Shown here: positions 1-7,139 of the stretch, piece after piece
Position numbering within the stretch: position 1 is the first letter of the stretch
How the letters are laid out: the number at the start of each line of letters is the position of its first letter
Source: Oscillospiraceae bacterium
GTDB lineage: Bacteria > Bacillota > Clostridia > Oscillospirales > Oscillospiraceae
Direction: 5' to 3'
DNA: 9,506 bases
Assembly: GCA_016290695.1 (NCBI GenBank)
Contig: JAEEUX010000077.1
Coordinates: 1 to 9,506, forward strand
The notes under the pieces: model-generated
Seen by the model: the letters and a program-made list of their open reading frames with translations, nothing else
What the model was told of the DNA's origin: nothing
Database searches by the model: none
Program-made: the position numbers and the translations under genes

Positions 1-1
1 G

Positions 2-817
2 GGCGGCTATGTATGTTATCCCGTGATAAAGGCCGCGTCAAAGCTGGGAATAACGACGCTTATCCATGAGTCAAACGTCCTCCCGGGGCTAACGACTCGC
101 ATGCTCGAGCCTTATTGCAGCAAAATAATGGTGGGTTTTGAGGAAAGCCGGAACCATTATAAACACCCGGAAAATGTTGCCGTTACTGGAACTCCCGTGC
201 GGGCTGGCTTTTCCGCTTATTCGACCAAAACGGCGCGTGAAAAGCTCGGTTATCCTGTCGGTAAGCCGGTGGTGCTCTCGTTTTGGGGCTCGCTCGGCGC
301 ATCCAAAATGAACGAATACACCGCTGAGATAATAGCGAAAAACGAGCAGGAGGGTGCGTTCACCCACGTTCACGCGACGGGCGGGGGAGAAGAGGGCTTT
401 AAACGCGTTGAAGCGATGCTGCGCGATAAAGGCGTGGGCGAGCTAAGGCACACGGTTCTGCTCCCGTTTTTCTACGATATGCCGCTCCAAATGGCGGCGG
501 CCGACCTTGTGATGTGCCGCTCCGGGGCGTCTACGCTTGCAGAACTTACCTACACGGGTAAGCCATCTATCCAGATACCTTCCGCGAATGTAACGAACAA
601 TCATCAGGAGTTTAACGCCCGCGCTCTCGAAAAATGCGGCGCGGCGCTCGTTATAACCGAGAATGAATGCAGCGCAGAAAGAATGTATAAGGACATTATG
701 AAGGTTATTTCCTCGCGCGAAAGACTCGGCGCAATGTCGCAGGCAATGAAAGACGCCGCGAAGCCCGACGCGCTTGATAATATCTGTTCTGAGATTTTGG
801 GGCTTCTGGCCAAGTAG
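2..817 (+). CDS. murG: MurG, UDP-GlcNAc:lipid I N-acetylglucosaminyltransferase, 5'-truncated by the window
   Basis: MurG moves GlcNAc from UDP-GlcNAc onto lipid I to make lipid II at the inner face of the membrane. The reading frame is already open at base 2 and starts with GGYVCYP, the typical MurG segment after the first glycine-rich loop, so the true start is upstream; the GTG at 23 is an internal valine codon. Family motifs follow in order: IHESNVLPG (acceptor-side domain), FWGSLGA (family GGSxGA loop, with W at the second position), HATGGGEE, then the UDP-GlcNAc site CRSGASTLAEL with GKPSIQIP and NNHQEFNA. About 271 residues are present of a usual 350-370, so roughly 90 are missing. murA follows after 59 nt, fitting a dcw cluster. 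Identity is secure. Confidence 0.96.
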   Translation, partial: GGYVCYPVIKAASKLGITTLIHESNVLPGLTTRMLEPYCSKIMVGFEESRNHYKHPENVAVTGTPVRAGFSAYSTKTAREKLGYPVGKPVVLSFWGSLGASKMNEYTAEIIAKNEQEGAFTHVHATGGGEEGFKRVEAMLRDKGVGELRHTVLLPFFYDMPLQMAAADLVMCRSGASTLAELTYTGKPSIQIPSANVTNNHQEFNARALEKCGAALVITENECSAERMYKDIMKVISSRERLGAMSQAMKDAAKPDALDNICSEILGLLAK

Positions 818-866
818 CCACAAGGCTCTCTCTGGCATAGAATGGGATGCTTATTCTCGCTTTGCC

Positions 867-872
867 GGAGGT
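867..872 (+). promoter_or_regulatory. Ribosome binding site that sets the murA start
   Basis: GGAGGT lies 4 nt before the ATG at 877. An in-frame ATG at 847 lies upstream and has no such site. The 877 start also gives the family's usual length and puts K22 and N23 at the expected numbers. Confidence 0.85.
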
Positions 873-876
873 AAAA

Positions 877-2136
877 ATGGAATATTATGAAATAATCGGC
901 GGGCTTCCGCTCGGCGGCAGCGTCAAATTGCAGGGCTCGAAAAACGGCCTGCTTCCGGTGCTTGCCGCTTCGGTACTTGCCGGGGACGAGTGCAGGATAG
1001 AAAACGTCCCCCGAATATCCGACCTTGATGTTTCCGTTAAGATACTGCGTGACCTCGGATGTAAGGCCGAGATAATAGGCAATACAGCGCTTGTTGATTC
1101 GTCCGGCGCGGATAAATGCACTATTTCGGACGAATTAATGCGTGAAATGCGCTCCTCGGTAGTGTATCTCGGAGCGCTGCTCGCGCGTTTCGGAGAGGCT
1201 GAAATCAGCCTTCCCGGCGGCTGCAAGCTCGGACCGCGCCCCATCGACCTGCATCTTTCGGCGCTGAAAAAGCTCGGCGCAGAGGTAAAGCTCGAAAGTG
1301 GGCGTATAAGCTGCCGGGCGAAACGGCTTCGGGGCGCGGAGATAAACTTTGAAACCGTAAGCGTCGGGGCGACGGAGAACGCCATGATAGCTGCCTCTGC
1401 CGCTGAGGGAATCACCGTTATCACAAACGCGGCGCGCGAGCCGGAAATACCTGCTCTGCAAAGCTTTCTGAACGCCATTGGCGGAGATGTGAGCGGCGCG
1501 GGAACGAATACGATTAAAATCCGCGGGGTGCGCCGTTTTCACGGTGCGGAGCACCGCGTCCTGCCGGATAGAATCGTCGGACTTACGATACTTTCCGCCG
1601 CTGCTGCCTGCGGCGGGAGCGTAACGCTTCACGGCTGCGTGCCGGAGGATATGGAGCCTGCGCTCAAAACACTTCACGAAATGGGCTGCCGCCTCGAACT
1701 CGGCGGCGATATGGTGAAAATATCCGACGGGGGGAAGCTTAACGCCTGTCGCCCGATTAAAACTGCGGCGTTTCCCGGCTTCCCTACGGACGCTCAGCCG
1801 ATACTTATGGCAGCAAGCCTAAAGGCGAAAGGTACGAGCGTTTTCGTTGAGAACATATTTGAACACCGGTTTGCACAGATTCCGGAATTCAGACGTATGG
1901 GTGCGGAGATAATCTGCTCCTGCAATACTGCGGCTGTGATGGGTGCAGAGAAGTTAAGCGGCGCAAGCCTTTGTTCGCCTGACCTGAGAGGCGGCGCGGC
2001 GCTTGTTACGGCAGCGCTGTCGGCAGAAGGCGTAAGCCGGGTTTACGGGCTTGAACATATTGACAGAGGCTATGAATGCATGGAGGAAGTTTATTCCTCC
2101 CTCGGGGCAGATATTCGCAGAAGAAAAGAGGAATGA
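877..2136 (+). CDS. murA: MurA, UDP-N-acetylglucosamine 1-carboxyvinyltransferase
   Basis: This cytoplasmic enzyme transfers enolpyruvate from PEP to UDP-GlcNAc, the first committed step of peptidoglycan synthesis. From the ATG at 877 it has 419 residues, exactly the usual MurA length. Visible motifs are GSKNGLLP (K22, N23 of the active site), PGGCKLGPRPIDLHL (catalytic loop, Cys116, the fosfomycin target position), FPTDAQP, ENIFEHRF, DLRGGAALV and HIDRGYE near the C-terminus. The catalytic cysteine is kept, so fosfomycin sensitivity at this enzyme would be expected from family knowledge. Small deviations are KNGLL where many have KNAAL, and DLRGG for DLRAG. An upstream in-frame ATG at 847 would add ten residues without family support. 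It sits between murG and divIB and is probably co-transcribed. Firmicutes often carry two murA genes; which paralogue this is cannot be told here. Confidence 0.96.
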   Translation: MEYYEIIGGLPLGGSVKLQGSKNGLLPVLAASVLAGDECRIENVPRISDLDVSVKILRDLGCKAEIIGNTALVDSSGADKCTISDELMREMRSSVVYLGALLARFGEAEISLPGGCKLGPRPIDLHLSALKKLGAEVKLESGRISCRAKRLRGAEINFETVSVGATENAMIAASAAEGITVITNAAREPEIPALQSFLNAIGGDVSGAGTNTIKIRGVRRFHGAEHRVLPDRIVGLTILSAAAACGGSVTLHGCVPEDMEPALKTLHEMGCRLELGGDMVKISDGGKLNACRPIKTAAFPGFPTDAQPILMAASLKAKGTSVFVENIFEHRFAQIPEFRRMGAEIICSCNTAAVMGAEKLSGASLCSPDLRGGAALVTAALSAEGVSRVYGLEHIDRGYECMEEVYSSLGADIRRRKEE

Positions 2137-2139
2137 AGC

Positions 2140-2877
2140 GTGTACAGAAGAAAAATGAGAAAAGGCTATAAAATTCTGCGCGTCGTTATCCTTTTTATTG
2201 TTTTTGCTCTCGCGTTTGCCGCTGTTGAAACATTTTTCAAAATTTCAAAGATAGAAGTGACGGGCAACGGAAACTACGCTTCCGAGTTCATAATAGATAC
2301 GGCTGAGGTGGAGCCCGGCGACAGCCTCGTTATAATAAACAAGAGCAAAATGAGAAAGAATATCCTCGATGCATGCAGCTTCGTTGAGTCGGTAAACATA
2401 AAACGGAAGTTTCCCGATACGCTTATTATCGAGCTGCAGGAAAGCCAGCTTCTGGCTTGTCTCGAAGCCGACACGGGCTACTGCGTGATAAACCGAAAAT
2501 GCAGAATAGTAGACGTTCCTGCCGTTGAGCCTGTGGGCTATATCAAAATAAGCGGTATAAAAGCCAAAAAGCCCGAAATGGGGAAGCAGCTTATAATAGA
2601 CGGCGACGCGAGCGAGGGAAGATACGATTATCTGTGCAACCTTCTTGAGCTCCTGCCGGAAAACGACGTTTACACGCGGGTCACCGCGATAGATGCCTCG
2701 AACATAGCATCCTACAGCTTCGACTACGATGGAAGGCTGGAGGTAGTGTTCGGAAAAAACGAAAACCTCGAAAAGAAATTCAAACTATTTCTTACGATAC
2801 TTGGAGATCTGAGCGAGGCAGACAGAGGGACCATCAACCTGAGCCAAAAAGGCGAGGGTCATTTCATACCAAAATAA
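2140..2877 (+). CDS. divIB: DivIB/FtsQ, divisome protein with POTRA domain
   Basis: This is a bitopic membrane protein of 245 aa. A basic N-terminus (YRRKMRKGYK) is followed by one transmembrane helix at about residues 12-29, then a POTRA-type domain at about 34-103 (starting FKISKIEVTGNGNY, ending near FPDTLIIELQES), then a beta domain to the end. In the family it joins FtsL and DivIC and regulates septal peptidoglycan synthesis outside the membrane. The GTG start at 2140 is preceded by GAGGA at 2128-2132 (7 nt spacing) inside the end of murA; only 3 nt separate the two genes, suggesting translational coupling. An ATG at 2155 is possible but too far from that site. It is named DivIB rather than FtsQ because of the Firmicutes context; the family is the same. 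Its place between murA and ftsZ supports the call. Confidence 0.9.
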   Translation: MYRRKMRKGYKILRVVILFIVFALAFAAVETFFKISKIEVTGNGNYASEFIIDTAEVEPGDSLVIINKSKMRKNILDACSFVESVNIKRKFPDTLIIELQESQLLACLEADTGYCVINRKCRIVDVPAVEPVGYIKISGIKAKKPEMGKQLIIDGDASEGRYDYLCNLLELLPENDVYTRVTAIDASNIASYSFDYDGRLEVVFGKNENLEKKFKLFLTILGDLSEADRGTINLSQKGEGHFIPK

Positions 2878-2896
2878 ATACGCGGGGGTAAAGAGC

Positions 2897-4036
2897 ATGC
2901 CAATTAATTTTGATGAAACAAAAGATGTTGTAAGAATAAAAGTCGTGGGCGTAGGCGGCGGCGGGAATAATGTCGTGAGCAGAATGGTCGCCTCCGGCGT
3001 GGAGGGGATAGAGTTTATAAACCTCAATACCGATAAGCCTACCCTCATGGCGTCCGGCGCCGACCAGAAAATTCAGATAGGTGAAAAACTTACGCAGGGA
3101 CAGGGCGCGGGCTCTGACCCCAACGTGGGTAAGCTCGCCGCGGAAGAGGACAGAAACAACATCGCTAAACTGTTTGACGATACCGACGCCGTTTTCATTA
3201 CCGCCGGAATGGGCGGCGGAACGGGGACGGGCGCGGCTCCCGTCGTAGCGGAGATAGCGAAGGAATCCGGTGTCCTCACCATCGCCGTAGTTACCACCCC
3301 GTTTAAATTCGAGGGCTCTGCGAAGATGCGCCGCGCAGAAGCCGGCATTGCCGAGCTCCTCAATAAGGTGGACACGCTGTTCATCATCCCGAACGAGAAG
3401 CTCAAGGAGGTCTCGGAGCAGAAGATTACCTTTGCAAACGCTTTCGCCGTTGCGGATAACGTCCTAAACCAGGCTGTTACCGGCATAGCGGATCTCCTCA
3501 GAAACACAGGCTTCATTAACCTCGATTTTGCTGACCTGAAGACCACACTCTGCAATTCCGGCGTGGCTCACCTCGGCGTGGGCGAAGCCTCGGGCAAGGG
3601 CAAAATTGAAGAGGTTGCCAAGGAAGCTATTTACAGCAAGCTCATGGGCACGAGCGTTGATAACGCAAGACGTATAATCATTAACGTTACAGGCTCCGAG
3701 GATATCGGCATGGATGACGTTGAAAAGCTCGTCGGCAAGGTTCAGAATGCTGCTTGTCCGGATGCCAACATCATCTTCGGCGTAGACTTCGACGATACGC
3801 TTGTGGACGCCGTGCGCGTAATAGTTCTCGCGACGGATTTTGCCGACAGCAAGGCAAGACGCCCCGAGCCTGAGAATAAGTTTGCAAAGGCGTTCCCCGG
3901 CGCCGCCCCTGCTGAACCGGAAGCGGCGCCCGAAGCCCCCGCTCCCGAGCCTGAGGCTCCCGCGAAAGCTGAGCCCGACGCTTCAGGCGTGGATGACGAC
4001 GATGCCTGGCAGTCTCTCCTTAATCTGTTTAAATAA
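2897..4036 (+). CDS. ftsZ: FtsZ, first copy (dcw-located, more divergent)
   Basis: This is a tubulin-like GTPase of 379 aa that would polymerise at midcell to form the Z-ring. The GTP-binding part runs from VGVGGGGNN (17-25) through the signature loop GGGTGTGAA (106-114). The T7 synergy loop NLDFAD (208-213) keeps both aspartates (D210, D213). After the globular core (to about 315) comes a Pro/Ala/Glu-rich linker (about 320-362) and an acidic, hydrophobic tail DDDDAWQSLLNLFK. The usual IPxFLR-like tail peptide is absent. The second half of the core deviates from the consensus: SKLMGTSVDNARRII stands where most have SPLL...DGARGVL. GGGGGT at 2884-2889 sits 7 nt before the ATG; the gap to divIB is 19 nt, so it likely shares that transcript. 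By hand alignment it is about 65% identical to the copy at 4267 over about 305 residues. FtsZ identity is certain; whether it is the main division protein is open. Confidence 0.95.
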   Translation: MPINFDETKDVVRIKVVGVGGGGNNVVSRMVASGVEGIEFINLNTDKPTLMASGADQKIQIGEKLTQGQGAGSDPNVGKLAAEEDRNNIAKLFDDTDAVFITAGMGGGTGTGAAPVVAEIAKESGVLTIAVVTTPFKFEGSAKMRRAEAGIAELLNKVDTLFIIPNEKLKEVSEQKITFANAFAVADNVLNQAVTGIADLLRNTGFINLDFADLKTTLCNSGVAHLGVGEASGKGKIEEVAKEAIYSKLMGTSVDNARRIIINVTGSEDIGMDDVEKLVGKVQNAACPDANIIFGVDFDDTLVDAVRVIVLATDFADSKARRPEPENKFAKAFPGAAPAEPEAAPEAPAPEPEAPAKAEPDASGVDDDDAWQSLLNLFK

Positions 4037-4109
4037 GGAGCTTATCCTGTATGATGGCGGTAATATTATGAAAACGGCACGAATTTCTAAAAAAATATTT
4101 TATTACCTA

Positions 4110-4138
4110 TTGACCGATTAAAAAAAACAAGTTACAAT
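4110..4138 (+). promoter_or_regulatory. Sigma-A-type promoter for the second ftsZ
   Basis: TTGACC (4110-4115) and TACAAT (4133-4138) are separated by 17 bp in an A-rich stretch. Each hexamer differs from consensus at one position. Transcription would start near 4145, leaving a leader of about 120 nt before the second ftsZ. The upstream part of the gap, 4037-4109, shows no terminator hairpin, so read-through from the dcw transcript is also possible. Confidence 0.7.
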
Positions 4139-4223
4139 TATATAAAATTGTGTATTGTGAGAAGTGCCCGTATGAGCCTTTGCAATATAGCTTTACTTAA
4201 ATAGGTATTACCGTTTATATACA

Positions 4224-4247
4224 GGCGGAGCCCGTTTCGATTCCGCC
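4224..4247 (+). promoter_or_regulatory. Small hairpin in the leader of the second ftsZ
   Basis: GGCGGA (4224-4229) can pair with TCCGCC (4242-4247) across a 12-nt loop; a G-U pair could extend it inwards. The hairpin ends 5 nt before the ribosome binding site AGGAGGT (4253-4259). ATACAGG occurs at 4219-4225 and again at 4249-4255, so each arm region is followed or preceded by an SD-like string. It may tune translation; no known riboswitch class is recognised. It lacks a T-run, so it is not a terminator. Confidence 0.4.
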
Positions 4248-4266
4248 GATACAGGAGGTTATTTGT

Positions 4267-5382
4267 ATGCCGTTTTCTTTGGATTCCGGTGCTGACAACG
4301 TCGTAAACATTAAAGTCGTCGGCGTTGGCGGAGCGGGAAATAACGTCGTCAATAGAATGGTTGACGCGGGCGTTAAAGACGTTGAATTTATCGCTATCAA
4401 TACTGATAAGCAGGTTCTTTCCGATTCCAAAGCGGATCAGAAAATTCAGATAGGTGAAAAGCTTACTCACGGTCAGGGTGCCGGTGCGAACCCCGAGATC
4501 GGCAAAAAGTCGGCTGAGGAGAACCGCAATAACATAGTCAAGGCTTTCGAGGAAACCGATATGGTCTTCATCACTGCCGGCATGGGCGGCGGAACAGGAA
4601 CGGGCGCGGCTCCAGTCGTCGCGGATATTGCGAAGGAAGCGGGCGTGCTCACCATCGGCGTTGTTACTAAGCCCTTCAACTTCGAGGGCAAAAATCGCAT
4701 GGTTCAGGCGGAGATCGGCATTAACGAGCTTCTCGGAAAAGTGGATTCGCTTCTTGTTATCCCGAATGACCGTCTCAAGTTCGCAACCGACCAGAAGATA
4801 ACGATGCGCAATGCTTTTGCCATTGCCGACGAGGTCCTTCACCAGGCTGTTACAAGCATTTCCGGCCTTATTAAAGATACGGGCTTCATTAACCTCGACT
4901 TTGCGGACGTTACCACCATCATGAAGGATGCAGGTTATGCGCACATGGGCGTCGGCAGAGCTTCGGGCAAGAATAAAGCTGAGGAAGCTGCCCGCGCAGC
5001 TGTTTCCAGCCCCCTCATGGAAACCTCTATCGACGGAGCACGCGGTGTTCTCGTAAGCATAGTGGGTTCTATGGATATGGGCCTTGACGAAGTCGAGGCG
5101 GCGGCCGGCCTTGTTCAGCAGGCTGCTCACCCCGATGCGAACATTATCTTTGGCGCTTCGTTTGACGATTCTATGGACGACGAAATCCGCGTTATCGTTA
5201 TAGCAACGGGTTTTGACGAGGGTGTTCGACCCGGCCAGAAGCCGGAGCCTGCCGTTAAGCGCGCAGAAGCCCCCGAGGTCAGGAATGTTCCGGAACGCGA
5301 ACCCGAGCCTAAGCCAAAGGAAGAGTCCAAGGAAGATACAGAGTTTGAGGATTTCATCTCTAAATACTTTAACTCTAAGTGA
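4267..5382 (+). CDS. ftsZ: FtsZ, second copy (consensus-like)
   Basis: This is a complete tubulin-like GTPase of 371 aa. It has VGVGGAGNN near residue 18, the signature loop GGGTGTGAA (107-115) and the T7 loop NLDFAD (209-214) with both aspartates (D211, D214). Unlike the first copy it has the normal core segments SSPLMETSIDGARGVL and RVIVIATGF. A charged Pro/Glu/Lys linker (about 317-355) leads to the tail EDTEFEDFISKYFNSK, which again lacks an IPxFLR-type peptide but, like the first copy, is acidic then aromatic/hydrophobic then basic. The ATG at 4267 has a strong site, AGGAGGT, 7 nt upstream. It has its own promoter (4110-4138) and an intrinsic terminator (5391-5417), so it can be expressed as a single gene, independently of the dcw cluster. 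It is probably a gene duplication; the role relative to the first copy is not known. Confidence 0.95.
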   Translation: MPFSLDSGADNVVNIKVVGVGGAGNNVVNRMVDAGVKDVEFIAINTDKQVLSDSKADQKIQIGEKLTHGQGAGANPEIGKKSAEENRNNIVKAFEETDMVFITAGMGGGTGTGAAPVVADIAKEAGVLTIGVVTKPFNFEGKNRMVQAEIGINELLGKVDSLLVIPNDRLKFATDQKITMRNAFAIADEVLHQAVTSISGLIKDTGFINLDFADVTTIMKDAGYAHMGVGRASGKNKAEEAARAAVSSPLMETSIDGARGVLVSIVGSMDMGLDEVEAAAGLVQQAAHPDANIIFGASFDDSMDDEIRVIVIATGFDEGVRPGQKPEPAVKRAEAPEVRNVPEREPEPKPKEESKEDTEFEDFISKYFNSK

Positions 5383-5390
5383 TATACATA

Positions 5391-5417
5391 ACGGGCGGCT
5401 TTTGCCGCCCGTTTATT
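5391..5417 (+). terminator. Intrinsic terminator after the second ftsZ
   Basis: ACGGGCGGC (5391-5399) pairs perfectly with GCCGCCCGT (5404-5412) over 9 bp, with a TTTT loop. A short T-rich tail (TTTATT) follows. It begins 8 nt after the ftsZ stop codon. The T-run is short, so termination may be partial. Confidence 0.85.
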
Positions 5418-5442
5418 AAAATATGAATATCTATATTTCAAC

Positions 5443-6285
5443 ATGGGAGAATTTGATTTGGAGTCTGAAATAGTTTTTTCCGGAGCATTGGTGGGCGGAT
5501 ATTTCGCCCTTGCCGCCGTGTGCGTGCTCGCTCCGGTGCTGTATTTGATTTATTACACGTTTAAGAAGAAAATTAATCTTCTTGCGGTGCTCGCAGGAAT
5601 AGTCGGTTCCTTTGTCTTCGGCTATCTTATGCTTGGTTTTGCACTCGGAAGCTTTGCTCCGCAGGCGTCGGCGGAAACGGATGCGGTGAAATATGCTCTT
5701 ACCTCCGCATTGTGCACTGGCGCTGTCGAAGGCGTCGGCTTCTTTATCGCGATGTTTGCCCTCCGCAAGAAGTGGGATGAGACGGATACGCCGATATCCT
5801 ATGCGCTTGGCTATTCACTTTTCACCATGCTCGTTGTACGCGGAGCGAATGCTTTCATTCGTCTTGGGGAAGTATATACTACAAATTCAAAAGGGCTCGA
5901 GGCCGTCCTCTCCTCCGTAAGCGGGGAAGCGGTTGAGGTCCTGCGAAATGAGCTTACCGAGCTATCGCTCATTGAACCCATAAAAATGTATATAAGCGCT
6001 ATAGACTGCGTCGTGCTTTTCGCGGTCATGGCGGCACTTTGCAGAATTATGTGGTATTCCGTCTGTTCGGACGGACGCAAGCGCTTTGACCTCGCGCTTG
6101 TGGGAATAATCCTTCGCGCTGCGATGGAGTTTCCGACCTGCCTTACAGATATAAGTATTCCCGCATACGCTGTGATTCACTATATCCCAGCGGCGCTCTG
6201 CATAGGCTTTGCTGCGTTCCTGTCTAATAAACTGGACGAAAAGGAACAGGTTTCTGCCGGCGCGCTCAATAAAAAACTTCTTTAA
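5443..6285 (+). CDS. Polytopic membrane protein, possibly YhfC-like and catalytically degenerate
   Basis: This protein of 280 aa is mostly hydrophobic. Predicted membrane segments lie at about 13-38, 45-70, 86-107, 117-139, 184-207, 217-232 and 240-261, with a soluble loop at about 142-180. The layout, with a glutamate in a helix (AVEGVGFF), a basic patch (LRKKW) and then a glycine-containing helix (ALGYSLFTM), recalls the YhfC family of putative membrane peptidases in the CAAX-protease-like superfamily. The GxGHG-type histidine I would expect there is missing, so a proteolytic role should not be assumed. The ATG at 5443 has no ribosome binding site and lies just after a TATATT (5432-5437). 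A TTG at 5458 has GGGAGA 7 nt before it and may be the real start, removing five residues. It is followed after 14 nt by a YihY gene. Function unknown; the family call is tentative. Confidence 0.6.
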   Translation: MGEFDLESEIVFSGALVGGYFALAAVCVLAPVLYLIYYTFKKKINLLAVLAGIVGSFVFGYLMLGFALGSFAPQASAETDAVKYALTSALCTGAVEGVGFFIAMFALRKKWDETDTPISYALGYSLFTMLVVRGANAFIRLGEVYTTNSKGLEAVLSSVSGEAVEVLRNELTELSLIEPIKMYISAIDCVVLFAVMAALCRIMWYSVCSDGRKRFDLALVGIILRAAMEFPTCLTDISIPAYAVIHYIPAALCIGFAAFLSNKLDEKEQVSAGALNKKLL

Positions 6286-6299
6286 CACGGTGATTTGCT

Positions 6300-7139
6300 T
6301 TGCTTGGTGCGATTAAGGAGCTATGGAATATTTACAATAAGAAGGGCGTAGTCAGAGCCTCGGCTCAGCTTGCCTACTATCTTATCCTGTCCATTTTTCC
6401 CCTCGCTATCTGCATAAACGCAATGCTCAGCGGAATGCATCTTGACGAGACGGAAATATTTATCTATCTTCGCGGGATAATCCCGGCAAGCGCGCATGAA
6501 AGCATTCTCGAATACCTTGCCTATATTAACGATAATTTCTCGACGGCGATGCTCGTCGCCGCGATAATGATTTTCGTGTCGAGCGCCTCGGCGGGCTTTC
6601 GCGCCGTGCTTACGATTATGGCTGAAATCGAGGACAAAGAGCGTTATATCGGCTTTTGGAAGACCCTGCTCAGCATTCTGCTATCGGTTTTCTTTGCGCT
6701 CGCGCTCTTCCTCACGTGCGTTTTGATCTTTACGGGCGAATGGCTTATCGGAGTGATAACCGAGTCTACGGGGCTGTATATCTTTGCGCGGTTGTGGCAG
6801 TGGCTGCGCTTCGTCGTTTTGTTCGTAATATTGCTTGTGATTATTTTCGGCGTATATCAGGTGTCCGCACCGAGAACAGGAAAGCACGAGCAAAGACTTA
6901 TCGGCGCTTTGGCGGCTGCGATTGCTCTTGTCGGAGCGGGCATTTTTTTCTCGTGGACTATCGGTCTCTCGACGAGATATTCCCTCGTTTACGGGTCGCT
7001 GGCATCGGCTGTTATCATTATGCTTTGGCTTTTTATGTGCGGAAATATCCTTATTATGGGAAATGCACTGAATTTCGTTATTAATAACCATGTCAGAAAG
7101 ACTGTTAGAAAGCCTGAATATGGAGATAAGTTACCGTGA
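6300..7139 (+). CDS. YihY/BrkB family inner membrane protein
   Basis: This integral membrane protein of 279 aa has about six helices (about 24-44, 82-104, 121-146, 170-188, 198-222, 232-258). The N-terminal stretch RASAQLAYYLILSIFPL is the hallmark of the YihY/BrkB family (sometimes misnamed ribonuclease BN), and the C-terminal pattern YSLVYGSLASAVIIMLW then GNILIMGNALN also matches. The biochemical role of the family is not settled; transporter or envelope roles have been suggested. The start is a TTG at 6300 with a weak site (GGTGAT, 6289-6294); it places the first helix as in the family and leaves only 14 nt after the preceding gene, suggesting co-transcription. No terminator hairpin is visible after it; the next gene has its own promoter starting 2 nt after this stop codon. 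Confidence 0.88.
   Translation: MLGAIKELWNIYNKKGVVRASAQLAYYLILSIFPLAICINAMLSGMHLDETEIFIYLRGIIPASAHESILEYLAYINDNFSTAMLVAAIMIFVSSASAGFRAVLTIMAEIEDKERYIGFWKTLLSILLSVFFALALFLTCVLIFTGEWLIGVITESTGLYIFARLWQWLRFVVLFVILLVIIFGVYQVSAPRTGKHEQRLIGALAAAIALVGAGIFFSWTIGLSTRYSLVYGSLASAVIIMLWLFMCGNILIMGNALNFVINNHVRKTVRKPEYGDKLP

Noticed and set aside
847..876. Longer murA start at the ATG at 847
   Set aside because: It has no ribosome site, and the added ten residues are not part of the family, whereas the ATG at 877 has GGAGGT and gives the usual 419 residues.
4051..4121. Two tiny frames (6 and 17 codons) joined by an ATGA overlap after the first ftsZ
   Set aside because: An AAGGAG lies upstream, but the second frame runs into the -35 box of the ftsZ promoter and the peptides show no recognisable feature; chance is likelier.
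4138..5130. Minus-strand open frame of 330 codons opposite the second ftsZ
   Set aside because: It is fully antisense to a conserved gene, has no family motif and crosses the ftsZ leader; it is a shadow.
5409..5437. Possible promoter with TATATT before the YhfC-like gene
   Set aside because: No -35 box is found at a proper distance, and the upstream bases belong to the terminator stem; a leaderless transcript cannot be argued from this alone.
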